Shown one piece after another: positions 23,371 through 34,510 of a DNA stretch of 64,000 bases. The number at the start of each line of letters is the position of its first letter. Position 1 is the first letter of the stretch. Source of the DNA: Aegilops tauschii subsp. strangulata (Eukaryota; Streptophyta; Magnoliopsida; Poales; Poaceae); the NCBI RefSeq assembly GCF_002575655.3, contig NC_053037.3, positions 144,037,207-144,101,206 on the forward strand, in the 5' to 3' direction. The notes below the pieces were generated by a model that saw nothing but the letters and a program-made list of their open reading frames with translations, did not search any database and was not told the DNA's origin. Both the position numbers and the translations under genes were made by a program.

Positions 23371-24276
23371 TTAGGAAAAATCTCGTCCCCGAGATTTCAG
23401 CTGATCCTCAAATAGGTGTGGGTACTCTGCCTGAAGAAAATCCTCTCTTTCCCATGTTGCTTCATCCTCGCTGTGATTGCTCCACAGAACCTTGAAAAAC
23501 TTAATTGTTTTCTGACGGGTCCTCCTTTCGGACTCCTCCAATATTTTTATTGGTCGCTCTCTGTAGGTGAGGTCTGGTTGCACGTTAATGCTCTCATGAG
23601 ATACATGCTTTTCCGGGTTGCTTACACATTTCCTCAACTGTGAGACGTGGAACACGTCGTGGACGTCTGACAGCTCTTTGGGTAGGTCTAGCTGGTAGGC
23701 TACTGTGCCTCTTCGTGCAACCACACAGAAGGGTCCAATAAATCTTGGGGCTAGCTTTCCTTTAACTTTGAACCGTTGCAGGCGCCTCATAGGGGACACT
23801 CGTAGGTACACATATTCACCGGGTTCAAATCTGACTTCACGATGTTTTCGATCGTAATAGCTCTTTTGTCGGCTTTGAGCTCTCTTGAGTCGGTCCCTGA
23901 TTTGTCTAACTTTCTCCTCTGCTTCCTTGAGCATGTCTGGGCCGAAGATACGACTGTCACCTGTTTCTGACCAATTTAATGGGGTGCGACATCTCCGCCC
24001 ATACAATGCTTCAAAAGGTGCCATTTGTAGACTGGCTTGGTAGCTGTTGTTGTATGCGAACTCGGCATATGGCAAGCTTTCCTCCCAACTGGTTCCATAG
24101 GTGAGAACACATGCTCTCAGCATGTCCTCTAGAATTTGGTTCACGCGTTCAGTATGTCCATCAGTCTGGGGGTGGTATGCTGTACTGAATGCTGGTTGAG
24201 TTCCCAGAGCTTGTTGTAAATGATCCCAAAATCTAGAGACGAATTGAGTGCCCCGGTATAGTCTTTGGGACTCCAT
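23371..24276 (-). pseudogene. pol: Tekay integrase C-terminal half with chromodomain
   Basis: 301 codons on the minus strand starting just after a frameshift. It opens with [13 protein letters not shown] and retains the catalytic glutamate region (AYHPQTDGHTERVNQ). It then shows FAYNNSYQASLQMAPFEALY, the GEYVYLRVSP barrel and a C-terminal chromodomain (RERPIKILE ... FFKVLWSNHSEDEATWERE). Chromodomains steer such elements to chromatin marks. The frame begins downstream of a deletion that removed the second catalytic aspartate, so integrase is dead. Confidence 0.85.
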
Positions 24277-26896
24277 GCAGACAAACTATACGGGAGAGAT
24301 AAAGTTTAGCAAGCTTCTGAGTGGAGTAGGTTGTCTTTACGGGAATGAAATGTGCTACCTTGGTTAATCTATCTGTGATGACCCATATGGCATCATTTCC
24401 GTGTTGTGACCGAGGTAGTCCGACAATAAAATCCATTCCAATTTCATCCCATTTCCACTCAGGTATCCTGTTTGGCTGTAGTTGCCCTGCTGGTTTTTGG
24501 TGCTCAGCTTTAATGCGCTGACATGAATCACAACATGCAACGAAGGTGGCTATATCCCTCTTCATACCGTGCCACCAAAACTTTTCCTGAATGTCTTTAT
24601 ACATTTTGGTTCCTCCAGGGTGGATTGAATATGGAGCAGTGTGGCCTTCGGTTAGAATTTGCTGTTTGAGGCCCTCAATGTTTGGTACGCAGAGTCTGTC
24701 CCTGTACCATAATACACCCTCATCGTCTACGACGAATTCTGAGGCTTTGCCAAGACTCACTTTTCTCTTTATACCTTCGATGCTGGGATGTCCATGCTGA
24801 GCCTTCTTAATCTGTTCCATTAGGGTGGGTTGTAATTCCAAACTTGACACGTTGCCCTCAGTGACCATTACCAAGTTGAGTTTGGTGAACTCCTGCTGAA
24901 ATTCAGGCCTCAACTTCTGTAGATTGTCATTGCCCGAGCTGGGGTTCCGACTAAGAGCATCTGCCACTACATTCGCTTTTCCTAGATGGTAGTGAATGCG
25001 GACATCATAATCCTTGACTAATTCCAACCAGCGTCGTTGCCGTAAATTGAGTTCTGGTTGTGTGAAAATATATTTAAGGCTTTTATGATCCGTATATATT
25101 TCACAACGATTCCCAAGCAAAAAGTGCCTCCACTCTTTTAGTGCATGGATGACTGCTGCCAACTCCAAGTCATGAGTAGGATAATTTTTTTCATGCTTCC
25201 ATAGTTGCCTGGAAGCATATGCGACAACTTTGCCGTCCTGCATCAATACGCACCCGAGGCCTTTCCGGGATGCGTCACAATACACTTCAAAACTTTTGTG
25301 TATGTCTGGCACAACCAATACCGGTGCTGTTGTTAATTTCCTTTTGAGTTCTTGGAAACTTTTCTCGCACACTTCAGTCCATACAAATTTCTTGTCCTTC
25401 TTGAGTAACTGTGTCATTGATTTTGCTATGGTGGAGAATCCCTCAATAAACCTTCGGTAATATCCAGCCATTCCTAGGAACCTTCGTACATCTGTTACGT
25501 TGGCCGGTGGTTTCCAGCAAAGTACGGCCTTGACTTTTTCCGGGTCCACGGCAACACCTTCTTGGGTCAATACATGACCTAGCAAACCAACCTGTCTTAG
25601 CCAAAATTCACATTTGCTAAATTTGGCGTATAATTTATGTTTCCTTAATTCTCCCAGTAAAATTCGGAGATGTTCAGCATGTTCTTCTGGTGTCTTAGAG
25701 TATACCAGAATATCATCAATGAACACCACAACAAATTTGTCCATAAATTTCATAAACACTTTGTTCATGAGGTGGACAAAATATGCGGGGGCTTTTGTCA
25801 GTCCAAACGGCATTACTGTGAACTCATATAATCCGTACCTGGAGGTGAATGCTTTCTTAGGGATATCTTCTGTCCGTACCTTTAATTGATGATACCCCGA
25901 TCTTAAATCAATTTTTGAGAAAACCTTGGCTTGTGCGAGCTGGTCAAATAAATCATTTATCCGTGGCATCGGATATTTGTTTTTGATGGTGACCATGTTG
26001 AGTGCTTGATAGTCAATACATAATCTTAGTGTCCCATCCTTTTTCTTTGCAAATAATACTGGTGAACCCCAAGGTGAGGAGCTGGCTCGTATAAATCCTT
26101 TGTCCAGTAATTCTTTTATTTGCTTCTTTAATTCTACCAACTCGGAGGGTGCCATTCTATAGGGTTTCTTGTAAATGGGGGTGGTTCCAGGTGCTAGTTC
26201 AATGCTGAACTCTATTTCCCGGTCTGGTGGCATGCCTGGTAGTTCTTCGGGGAATACGTCAGGGAACTCACACACCACTGGAACTTTTCTTAACTCTGAA
26301 ATGTCCACCTTGTTCAACTTTGGTTGTTGTGACCTTGGTCTTTCTTGAGCTGCAACTTTTATTGTCTTGCAGTGATGATGAGTGAGAATTACAGTCCGAT
26401 TGAAGCAGTCAATGAATCCCTTGTTGGTGGTTAACCAGTCCATTCCTAGGATAACATCCAGTCCTTTATTTTCCAACACGATGAGATTCACCTGAAACTT
26501 TAGTCCTTCAAACTTAATAATCACACCTTGGCAGTAACTCTGAGTGATTTGCTTATTCCCGGGGGACTTGATGATCATGGATTTTTCCAAAGGAAGTATC
26601 GAAAAATCATGTTGCAAAACAAAACTCTTTGAAATGAACGAGTGAGAAGCTCCAGAATCAAACAAAACCGTGGCAGGTATTGTGTTGACAGGGAACGTAC
26701 CGAGTACGATATCTGGGGCATTCTGTGATTCCTCCTTGGTCACATGGTTCAGTTGACCCTTCTTCTGATTGTTATTGGGGTTGAAGTTGTTTCGCTTGGG
26801 AGCTGGATTATTTCCACCGTGGTTCGGCTTGGGGGCCGAGTTCCTTGGTTTGGGCACTGTTTGGCATAGTGTCCTTCCTCTCCACAAGCATAGCAA
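24233..26896 (-). pseudogene. pol: Tekay pol: protease, RT, RNase H, integrase N-terminus
   Basis: An uninterrupted 887-codon frame. Protease active site [12 protein letters not shown] lies at about 26640-26680 and RT motifs ([10 protein letters not shown], catalytic FIDD at about 25711-25722) follow. RNase H ([31 protein letters not shown]) and the integrase HHCC site (HPGGTKMY to CCDSCQ) come next, with the first catalytic aspartate in GMDFIVGLP. It is offset from gag by a frameshift near 26860 and ends early at 24233 because of the deletion at about 24257. The N-terminal residues of this frame are a misread of the gag zinc knuckle. Confidence 0.9.
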
Positions 26897-27411
26897 GTAA
26901 CACCTGGGCGATACGTAAAATCCTCGTCCCTTGCATGAAAATATTTGGTTGGGCTTGGAACATTGGTCGTGGATTTGTTCGCTCCATTTTTCTGAAAATC
27001 AGTCTTGTTCTGGTTGTTGCGAGCATGAGTAGTCTTGTCCCTTTTGCGTTTGCGAATATCCTCCAAGCTGCGCCGTTCATTTTCCAATGTAATAACCTTG
27101 TCCACAAGTGTTTTGAAATCTGGAAAGGTGTGTATGACCAGCTGGCATTTAAGTGCTGGTGCCAGACCGTCCAAAAATTTCTCCATCTTTTTATTTTCAG
27201 TCGTATGCTCTTCGTTGGCATAACGAGATAATTGAGTAAACTGACTATTGTACTCAGTCACTGTCATGCTTCTCTGCTTGAGGTCATCAAACTCCCTTTT
27301 CTTGATCTTCATAATGCTTCTGGGAATGTGCGCCCCACGAAAACCTTCTTTAAATTCTTCCCAGGTGATGTTATTTTCATTGGGTGCATGTGTAGGAAAT
27401 TCTCCCACCAT
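26749..27411 (-). pseudogene. gag: Tekay gag, main part with zinc knuckle
   Basis: Minus-strand frame containing the capsid core (WEEFKEGFRGAHIP, EYNSQFTQLSRYA, FLDGLAPALKCQL) and a CCHC knuckle, [14 protein letters not shown], near 26868-26910. Upstream, the capsid start (LTGAAASWWENF) lies in another frame, so a frameshift sits near 27395. Downstream the gag-to-pol junction is also shifted, although gag-pol is usually one frame in this clade. Confidence 0.85.
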
Positions 27412-27848
27412 GATGCAGCTGCTCCAGTGAGGTAGTGAGGTGCATAGAGTACCTTCTCACGGTCCGAACATTGTGCAATAATTAATTTCCTTTAATTGTC
27501 TCGAAGCCAATCATCGGCCTCAAGTGGCCTATCAGTGTGAGCAAACGTTGCGGGACGTGTCTTTTGTAGTTCAGACAATTTGGAATGCGGATGGTATGGT
27601 TCACGGTGATTTCCCATATTGATAACATGATTCATCATTTCTTGATGCTGCTGCTGGCTTTGCTCATAAAGGCGGCATACTTGAGAAAATGCTGCTTCAC
27701 TGCCTTGCTGACTTGACTGCCCGTGTGTGAAGTTGTTGCTTGTTTGGGTACCGTAATTTTCTTCCGGCGGACTAGGCATGGAATGAGTCCAGGGACGAGG
27801 CATTTTCCACTCTGGGGTATTTTTGCAAAAACTCATGAGAAAAATCAA
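27412..27848 (-). pseudogene. gag: Tekay gag N-terminal part
   Basis: The frame begins MIFLMSF or, more likely, at the internal MPRPWTHSMP. It is glutamine-rich and ends at TAA 27494-27492, immediately after RPLEADDWLRDN. The conserved gag sequence KLIIAQCSDREKVLYAPHYL continues in the same frame beyond this stop, so it is a nonsense mutation. Confidence 0.75.
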
Positions 27849-28138
27849 GTGGCAAAAAGAATAATTACGTAAAGGCGGAGTTTAAAAGACTCCCAGATTT
27901 TTCAAAAAAAAAATACTTGGTTGCGCATGGAGAAGGACTGCTCAGTACATATCTTACACGTGAGTCGTAATTATACAATACATCACTCAGGATGTGCGTA
28001 CACATTCCTGACATGTTATTTAGGCTAGTGCACTGCTCCGAGTTCCTACATGATGCGCACACAAACTACTTCTCACCAAACCTATATACATATAAACATA
28101 TCATGCAAGCTGGCACATCGCACGGCTGCTAGTCGCAC

Positions 28139-28921
28139 TCAGTCGGAGATGGTGAAAACTTCATTCGGCCTGCCGAGGGTAAGACCCAGTGGTGCAGGAG
28201 ACTCAACCTCCTCCTCACTAATAGGCTCCAGGCGCGAAGTACTGAGTTGAGGAGTTGGTGCGGGTGTGGCAGGTGGTGTAGCTCTGATTGGAGTAGGAGC
28301 AATGACTTGGTCAAACTCCTCAGTGGTAGGCAGGCGGCGAGCGGTGGCTAAAATGGCAGGTGCATAGGATGCTGAGGACGAGACGAAAGTCAGCGGTGGT
28401 GCCGTGTGGAGGAGCTCCCTCCTGTTGGCGGAACAGCCCTGAACTGAGTCCATACGGGCAGCCACAAGGTCGTCCACGAGGTTGTCAAAAGCTGCCTCAA
28501 GAGCTTTGAGATATTCAACAAGCATCTCAATAGCCTCATCTCTCTCTTCCCTAGGGCAAGCGAATGCATAGTGACAAGTATATGGCACATGGCATGGGAC
28601 GTAGCGGTAGCGACGAGTCTTCATCGTAGGAAGAACATCCCGAAGACGAGCTATCGCCTCACGGGCAGCCATCTGCAGGGCATGCCTCTCCGTAGGCATG
28701 GCCCTTCCCACAAAACGGAAGTGGCGAGACGCAGAACGTCCTCCCTTGAATTGCACCGCGGCCTGGTGCATAGACACGTTGTCGCTGATCTTGTGCTGGT
28801 AGAGTGTGAACTCTGGACGAGTCGATGACCCGATCGCAAGCTTGGTGATGGAGACAAGAAGCTTGATAAACCCCTCAGTTACATTGGCGAACACCTGTGA
28901 TTCGCAGTCGCTGCCAGCCAT
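28139..28921 (-). CDS. Intact extra ORF upstream of gag in Tekay element
   Basis: 260 residues, first ATG after the primer-binding site, 165 bases from the LTR, in the sense orientation of the element. It lies between LTR and gag and so would be the first ORF on the genomic RNA. The central part (about residues 37-100: EFTLYQHKI ... VQFKG ... FVGRAMPTERHALQMAAREAIARLRDVL) has the length and pattern of a weak double-stranded-RNA-binding fold, ending in an alanine-rich helix; this is a guess. A second basic segment (MKTRRYRYVPCHVPYTCHY) and a helical stretch follow. The C-terminus is proline/alanine-rich and then acidic. I do not recognise the family. It is open although gag and pol are both broken. 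Confidence 0.6.
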   Translation of the reverse strand: MAGSDCESQVFANVTEGFIKLLVSITKLAIGSSTRPEFTLYQHKISDNVSMHQAAVQFKGGRSASRHFRFVGRAMPTERHALQMAAREAIARLRDVLPTMKTRRYRYVPCHVPYTCHYAFACPREERDEAIEMLVEYLKALEAAFDNLVDDLVAARMDSVQGCSANRRELLHTAPPLTFVSSSASYAPAILATARRLPTTEEFDQVIAPTPIRATPPATPAPTPQLSTSRLEPISEEEVESPAPLGLTLGRPNEVFTISD

Positions 28922-29070
28922 CTACAAAGGTAGACAAAAATTCCGAATAGTCAAATCATAAATTTATGATGATCAACAGAAAATTGCTACACTTGCAAAA
29001 AGTTGAAAAGCACTAAAAACGCTAATAACCGATTAGCGATCGCACCTAGTGGCTTCCTACAGTCAGCCTG

Positions 29071-29082
29071 GCTCTGATACCA
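29071..29082 (-). other. Primer-binding site of Tekay element
   Basis: TGGTATCAGAGC on the minus strand, four bases from the LTR end; this is the classic site complementary to initiator tRNA-Met. Confidence 0.92.
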
Positions 29083-29086
29083 AGGT

Positions 29087-32000
29087 TGTCAGGACCAGTT
29101 TTCCAATAAAACATTTATTGAGAAACCGACCCTTTTATCGGACCAGCATAGAAGAATCCTTCTTACTGGTAGACAAATCCTTGATACAGACATCCAGAAG
29201 TACTAAATATTTCACAGGGTTGAGCTGAGGCTGCTCAACAATTTATTACAACCATGCCGATATAATACATAAGGGCGGATATGACACAAGGGGTATGGTG
29301 GCATAACTACTAACTCGTAATAACAGTGGTGGTGGATATGTCACAGTGAAGTGGGTGACTTGACTCCTAAATCCAACAACTCATCGAGCGCCGGAGTGGG
29401 GCTTGATGACTTTTATTCTGGGTAGCGGAAGCGTATATGATACAAGTCACCAATTCCAGGATCGCACGGGACTGACTGGGACTCCTCTAGGCGTCGGACT
29501 CGCTATAGAACTCTTCATCCATAAGATCACCTTCGTCAGCATCTGGCCAAATCAACAAGCCAGGTGAGTACTTTGGAAGTACTCGCAAGACAGTTTGGAC
29601 ATAAGATATAACAAATGCAAACATGATGCACATGAGCAGATTAGAAATGCGCACTCAGATAATAAAATTTGTACTGCATGATAAATAAAAAGGAAGTCAG
29701 GCGGTAGTCCTCCCGAAATCCCAATGAAATAACTGAAGGCCGATCGGGTGTCTGAAGCGACGCCTCGAAAGGTAAGAATAAATTGACAATGGCGCAGTCG
29801 GGCGTCAGGGCGACACCACATAAAGGGCTCATATTGGAATATAAATGACAGTGCGTGCCACAGTCGGACGTCTAAGCGACATCACATAAAGGGCTTATAT
29901 CAAAGGTAAATAACAAGAGTGCCACAGTCGGACGTCTGAGCGACATCACATAAAGGGCTTATATCAAAAGTAAATAACAAGAGTGCCACAGTCAGACGTC
30001 TAAGCGACATCACATAAAGGGCTTATATCAAAAGTAAATAACAAGAGTGCCACAGTCGGACGTCTGAGCGACATCACATAAAGGGCTTATATCGAAAGTA
30101 AATAACAAGAGTGCCACAGTCGGACGTCTGAGCAACATCACATAAAGGGCTTATATCGAAAGTAAATAACAAGAGTGCCACAGTCGGACGTCTGAGCGAC
30201 ATCACATAAAGGGCTTATATCAAAAGTAAATAACAAGAGTGCCACAGTCGGACGTCTGAGCGACATCACATAAAGGGCTTTTATTTCATTATTTGAATTC
30301 ACGTAGCTCACGAATTTAAATCATCTCAAGGGAATACTTATGTACGTAATAATAAACTGGTTAGTCCATCCACAGGGATAACATTCAACCTGGTTTACCA
30401 CTCATGTTTATTTGCCGGGGATTTCACTGAGACTGACATAGAGACTGACGCTGGGATGGACGTTGAGACTGATACTGATACCGATATGTATGTGTTGACC
30501 AAGATCCTTGACCATGGACACGGTTACTCAGATGGTTTTGACTCTGCAGGGTTTGTACTTTTAACCACAGCCAACGGATTTCAGTAGTGACAAAGGACTA
30601 GTTCCGTTTACGGTATTTTGGGAGAAACACGTCTAACCCGTACACACCCATTCCACATTCCACTGCCAGGAATCACCCTAGGCAACGTTCAAGAAAAACC
30701 TTAAGACGGGGAGGCTACAACCTCGCGTAGCATGAGATCAAATTTATATCGCGCGCTCTAAGGGGTGCCCCCTCTCGGTCCCAACCGGTAACACCCATGC
30801 CCCCTGACCGGATGACTGGCTTTAATCTAGGGCCATGGAACCCTCATCCCGGCCCCTCTCTTTGGTGTGTACAAGGAAAGAGGTTTGCAACTTACTAAAC
30901 CGTATTCTTTGCAGAAAACATGTGGTAGCACAAAAGGGGACGGAAGGTAACGTGGCTTGATCCACATTAACACGGGAGCTTAACGGTTGACATAAGACTG
31001 GCATGCTTCAACAATACCATCTTAACACCTTTCATGTCACCACATGATTATGTTATCACCCATCAAGTTTCGAAACATACTCGTAGTTGCCTTGCATGCA
31101 ATATAACACTCACTGATGCTCATATAAACATGCCCTGAACTAACTATTCAAGCAAACATGCAAAACACTTATCATATCAAAGGTTCAAACGTGCTTGCCT
31201 GGTTCGGAGTAGTCAGAGTCTAGCTCGTCGAAGTTCGCGGCCCCGTCACCTCCTCCGGTATCTACGGTATAAAGAGAACGCTTACTAACGTAAATACCAA
31301 GTGTGCATAAAAGTTGTTCCAGATATTTTTCAAATAAATACTATAAAAAACTAGACAAAAAAATAAAACTGACAGAAAAAGAATCAACTAAAAAGCATCT
31401 TTTGTTTAAAAGATATAAAGGTTTTAGTCCAAGGACTAATCTGTGATGAAACAGAAAAGAACCAGGGGCTAGTTTGAAAAAGCAGAAAACGTTTCGGTTG
31501 GAGATACGCCAGCCCAGAAGGAAAGCGTACTTTGCCCGAAGGCGTTTTCAGAAAATTTTGAAAATTTTGAACTGTGGACCAGTTGATCTTCATGGATCTT
31601 GGTTGAGGGTTCTAAGGACTAGCCAGGGAAACTTGTTTGGAATCAAAACTCAAAGGAATTCTAGTGGTTCCTTTGTAAATCTCTAAGGGCCAAATTAGGA
31701 GACAGAAAAGATTTTTGATTTAAAATAAATGGAAATAAATTCAAGGGGGGGTTTACCTTGCTGGATTTGAAGCTTGACTTGACACAAAGTGGGAAGATGG
31801 CTTTTGGGAGGGAGATTACAACTTAGGTCATGGCAAGAGATAATTTTTGAAAGGGGAAGGATCAATCCGTAAGTCATAGGGTTATTTTTAAAAGAAAGGA
31901 TTTCAAAAACTTTCCCAAAGAAAATAGTTGTGTTGAGTCAACACTAAATGAAAAGCCCGCAAGACCAAAGTAAAAGTTGAGAAAGAAACATAAAATACTT

Positions 32001-32098
32001 GCCTTAAAGGTTTTGAGAAGGAGAGGTTTTAAAAAAAATAACCTCCTTCCCATAAAAAGAAAATTAATAAAGCCAAATAAATTTTTTGGGGTGTTACA
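29087..32098 (-). repeat. 5' LTR of Tekay element (3.0 kb, internally deleted)
   Basis: Matches the 19133-23358 LTR including the seven 64-bp units (29852-30288), but lacks about 1.24 kb: the sequence jumps near 31555 from the equivalent of 21558 to that of about 22800. It also has about 50 bases near 29735-29785 that the other LTR lacks. Confidence 0.9.
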
Positions 32099-32103
32099 GG
32101 ATT

Positions 32104-32155
32104 ATAATCTGGAGAGGGGGGAGGGTTTGCCATTGAATCTACCATGGAGCAATGT
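32104..32155 (-). pseudogene. Exon 4 of CACTA gene, upstream half (split by Tekay)
   Basis: After a GTCATGCAG acceptor the peptide reads VDSMANPPPSPDYN. Removing the Tekay element and one GGATT copy joins it in frame to PEEDICSEADSNVADHSYLP at 19058-19132, which ends at an AAAG/GTGTTTGC donor. This seamless join supports the exon and the insertion boundaries. Confidence 0.6.
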
Positions 32156-32608
32156 CTGCATGACATTGTATTGCCACACAAAACTCTTCTCTTTTTCTCT
32201 ACATGTTCAGCATGACTATGTACAATATCTGACATGCATACAAAAAAATATCGTGAGATTATGTAAGGAGAGCATGCAGAAATCTAGAGTAATGGTAACA
32301 AACAGTGGATGGATCCAAAAATAATGATAGCAGGCTGATGATTGCTTTAATTTAATAAAAAACAGATGATGATTGCTTTACTATTTGTTTGCCACCCAAG
32401 ATGAACAACATAGGCATACCCTAGGTGAACTAGATATTAGACAGAGATACTATTCATTGCTGCCTCGATATGTGCCCCACAACTAATTTAGAACTCAAGT
32501 TTGAACATCAATTTGGACCTGACTTGGAGTCTAAGAGGTGAACAGGACAATAAAGTAGCAGGTAATATTAAGCAATTCATAACATAAGCAGAAACAAAAG
32601 AGTGCGAC

Positions 32609-32768
32609 CTCCCTTGTGGACCCGTGTACTCCTTAGGTTCATCTGCTGAGTCGATGATGGTGATGCCATTGCGGTGGGTGCCGGCGGCAGGGAAGGAGAT
32701 CTGAGGCGGTGAAAGACGGTCAGGAGTCGTGATACCTGGTTTGGTGGATTCTTCTGTCGATGGAGTAG
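32609..32768 (-). pseudogene. Exon 3 of CACTA gene
   Basis: Bounded by a CACCTGAG acceptor and a GGGAG/GTCGCA donor. The 3' half, HRNGITIIDSADEPKEY, is homologous to the 3' halves of exons 1 and 2, showing exon repetition. Confidence 0.45.
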
Positions 32769-33295
32769 CTCAGGTGAGGTGCACGACGTCGCGGCAGGAG
32801 CAGGACAAACCACACAAAGTTTTCTTCGACACCTACCTATAACTGGCGTAATTCTGTAAGGGCTCATTTGGCTTGCATGATTCTAAAAACGCAGGGATAG
32901 GAGGAAAAACACCAGAATAGGATAGGAATGCACATGGGAAACAGATCATTTGTGAACACAGGATTTCTGTCAACTTGGGTGTTTGGTTCATAGGAAAAGG
33001 AGGAGCAGAGGAATGCAAAGAAACATGGCCAAAATAAAGTAAAACCATATGAAAGCGTGTACAGTTAGAATTTTATTCTGCCACTAATGCACTTGGTGTT
33101 GTTTTCATGCATAGGATTTTGAAAAGTAGGTACAGGTGGATGTTTTGCTCCATTCCTTTCAACAAAATGCATGAATAATTGAATAGTAGAGTGCCATAGG
33201 AAAATTTCCTATTGCTATGTTTTTCCGTTGAACCACAATAGCCCTAATGGATCGACATGAATGGAGAGTAATAAGTGATGCGACAAGTGTACAAC

Positions 33296-33481
33296 CTCTT
33301 TGCCGTAGCCGTGTCGACCTCAGCATCACTGGGTTGGTCGCTAAAGAAGTTGAGGTAGAGGTGGCTGTCGGAGGTGTGGAGGAAGATCTGAGGAATCTGT
33401 AGACAGTGTCTAGGGCACTGCTCTGTTGTGATGGATCGTTCCGTCCTTGGAGCAGCTCCGGTGAGCCGTAAGACGTCAAGG
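33296..33481 (-). pseudogene. Exon 2 of CACTA gene
   Basis: Bounded by a TTGCTTCAG acceptor and an AAAGAG/GTTGTAC donor identical to that of exon 1. The end reads LNFFSDQPSDAEVDTATAK, corresponding to ILTDSSDEAKAYSAPPK of exon 1. Confidence 0.45.
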
Positions 33482-34510
33482 CTGAAGCAACACAAGGCAA
33501 ACATTGTTAATCTCAAGTGGGATTCTAATAACATCTACAATAGATGATGTAAAATGCATTACCAAAAAGTGATAGATGTAAAATTTACATCACCAAAAAC
33601 CACCTGACTACAACAGATGAGGTAAAAACTGTTGACTCTAAACTTAACTGTCGAAACTGAAATTTACTGTGGAATCTGAATGTTACTGTCGAAACTGAAC
33701 ACATTGGTAGCAGAGAGGCACTTCACATGGGATAGTTTAGGGAGGGCCTGCAGTTCATCTTCAACCTGCACCCCCTGAGCCGCCAGCCACCGCCAGCCGA
33801 ACCCCGCGCCGCCTCGCCGCCCCGAAACAACTCCCCACTGCTGGTCCGCCGCCGCCTCGCCGCCCCAAAACAACTCCCCACCGCCGGTCCGCCGCCGCCT
33901 CGCCATCCCAAAACAACTCCCCACCGCCGGTCTGCCGCCGCCCCGGCCAGCCCTCTAGCCCCCACCCCCCCGCACCAAGCTTTTTCTCCGATGATCCCCA
34001 CGCCACCGCCCCACCACCCCGCCCCCCACCGCCGGCGAGCAGCACCACACCTAGAACCCTAAGATAGATAGTGGGGTACCTCTCCAGCGAGCCCCCCTCC
34101 CCGCTGCGGGTGGTTCTTCCTTAACTCCAGCGAGACCCACCACCCCCTTAAAATCGACTGACCCAAAAGTTGATTTAGTCGACTGAAGTGTAGCTAAATT
34201 GGAGCAGAGAAGTAGCATGAGCGAGGGGGAGAGCAGCAGCGTGAGCGAGCGAGAGCCGGAGCAGCAGCAGCAGTGCGAGCGAGAGCCGGAGCAGCAGCAG
34301 CGCGAGGGACCGAGCGACAGCCGGAGCAGCAGCAGCAAATCCGGCTGGTATGGACGCCACCGAAGGGACCTCGCACTGGGGAGAGCCGCCGTGGAGATGT
34401 CGCCTGCGGCGCCGGCTTCGAGGTAGCCGCTCCATGGGGGTGCGGGATGGAGCACCGTCGGCGCCGGGAGGTCGAGTTAAGGAGAAGGTGCGATGCAATG
34501 AGTGTACAAC

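Larger units (their letters stand above)
19133..32098 (-). mobile_element. Tekay-type chromovirus (Gypsy), complete, frameshifted
   Basis: LTRs at 19133-23358 and 29087-32098 are bounded by TGTCA and TTACA (read on the minus strand TGTAACACC ... CTGACA). A perfect TSD, GGATT, flanks the element at 19128-19132 and 32099-32103. A TGGTATCAGAGC primer site (initiator tRNA-Met type) lies 4 bases inside the 29087 LTR. Order on the minus strand is extra ORF, gag with zinc knuckle, protease, RT, RNase H, integrase, chromodomain. LTRs of several kb plus the chromodomain suit the Tekay/Del clade. The LTRs differ by about 1-3% in segments I compared, so the insertion is fairly recent. Confidence 0.93.
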
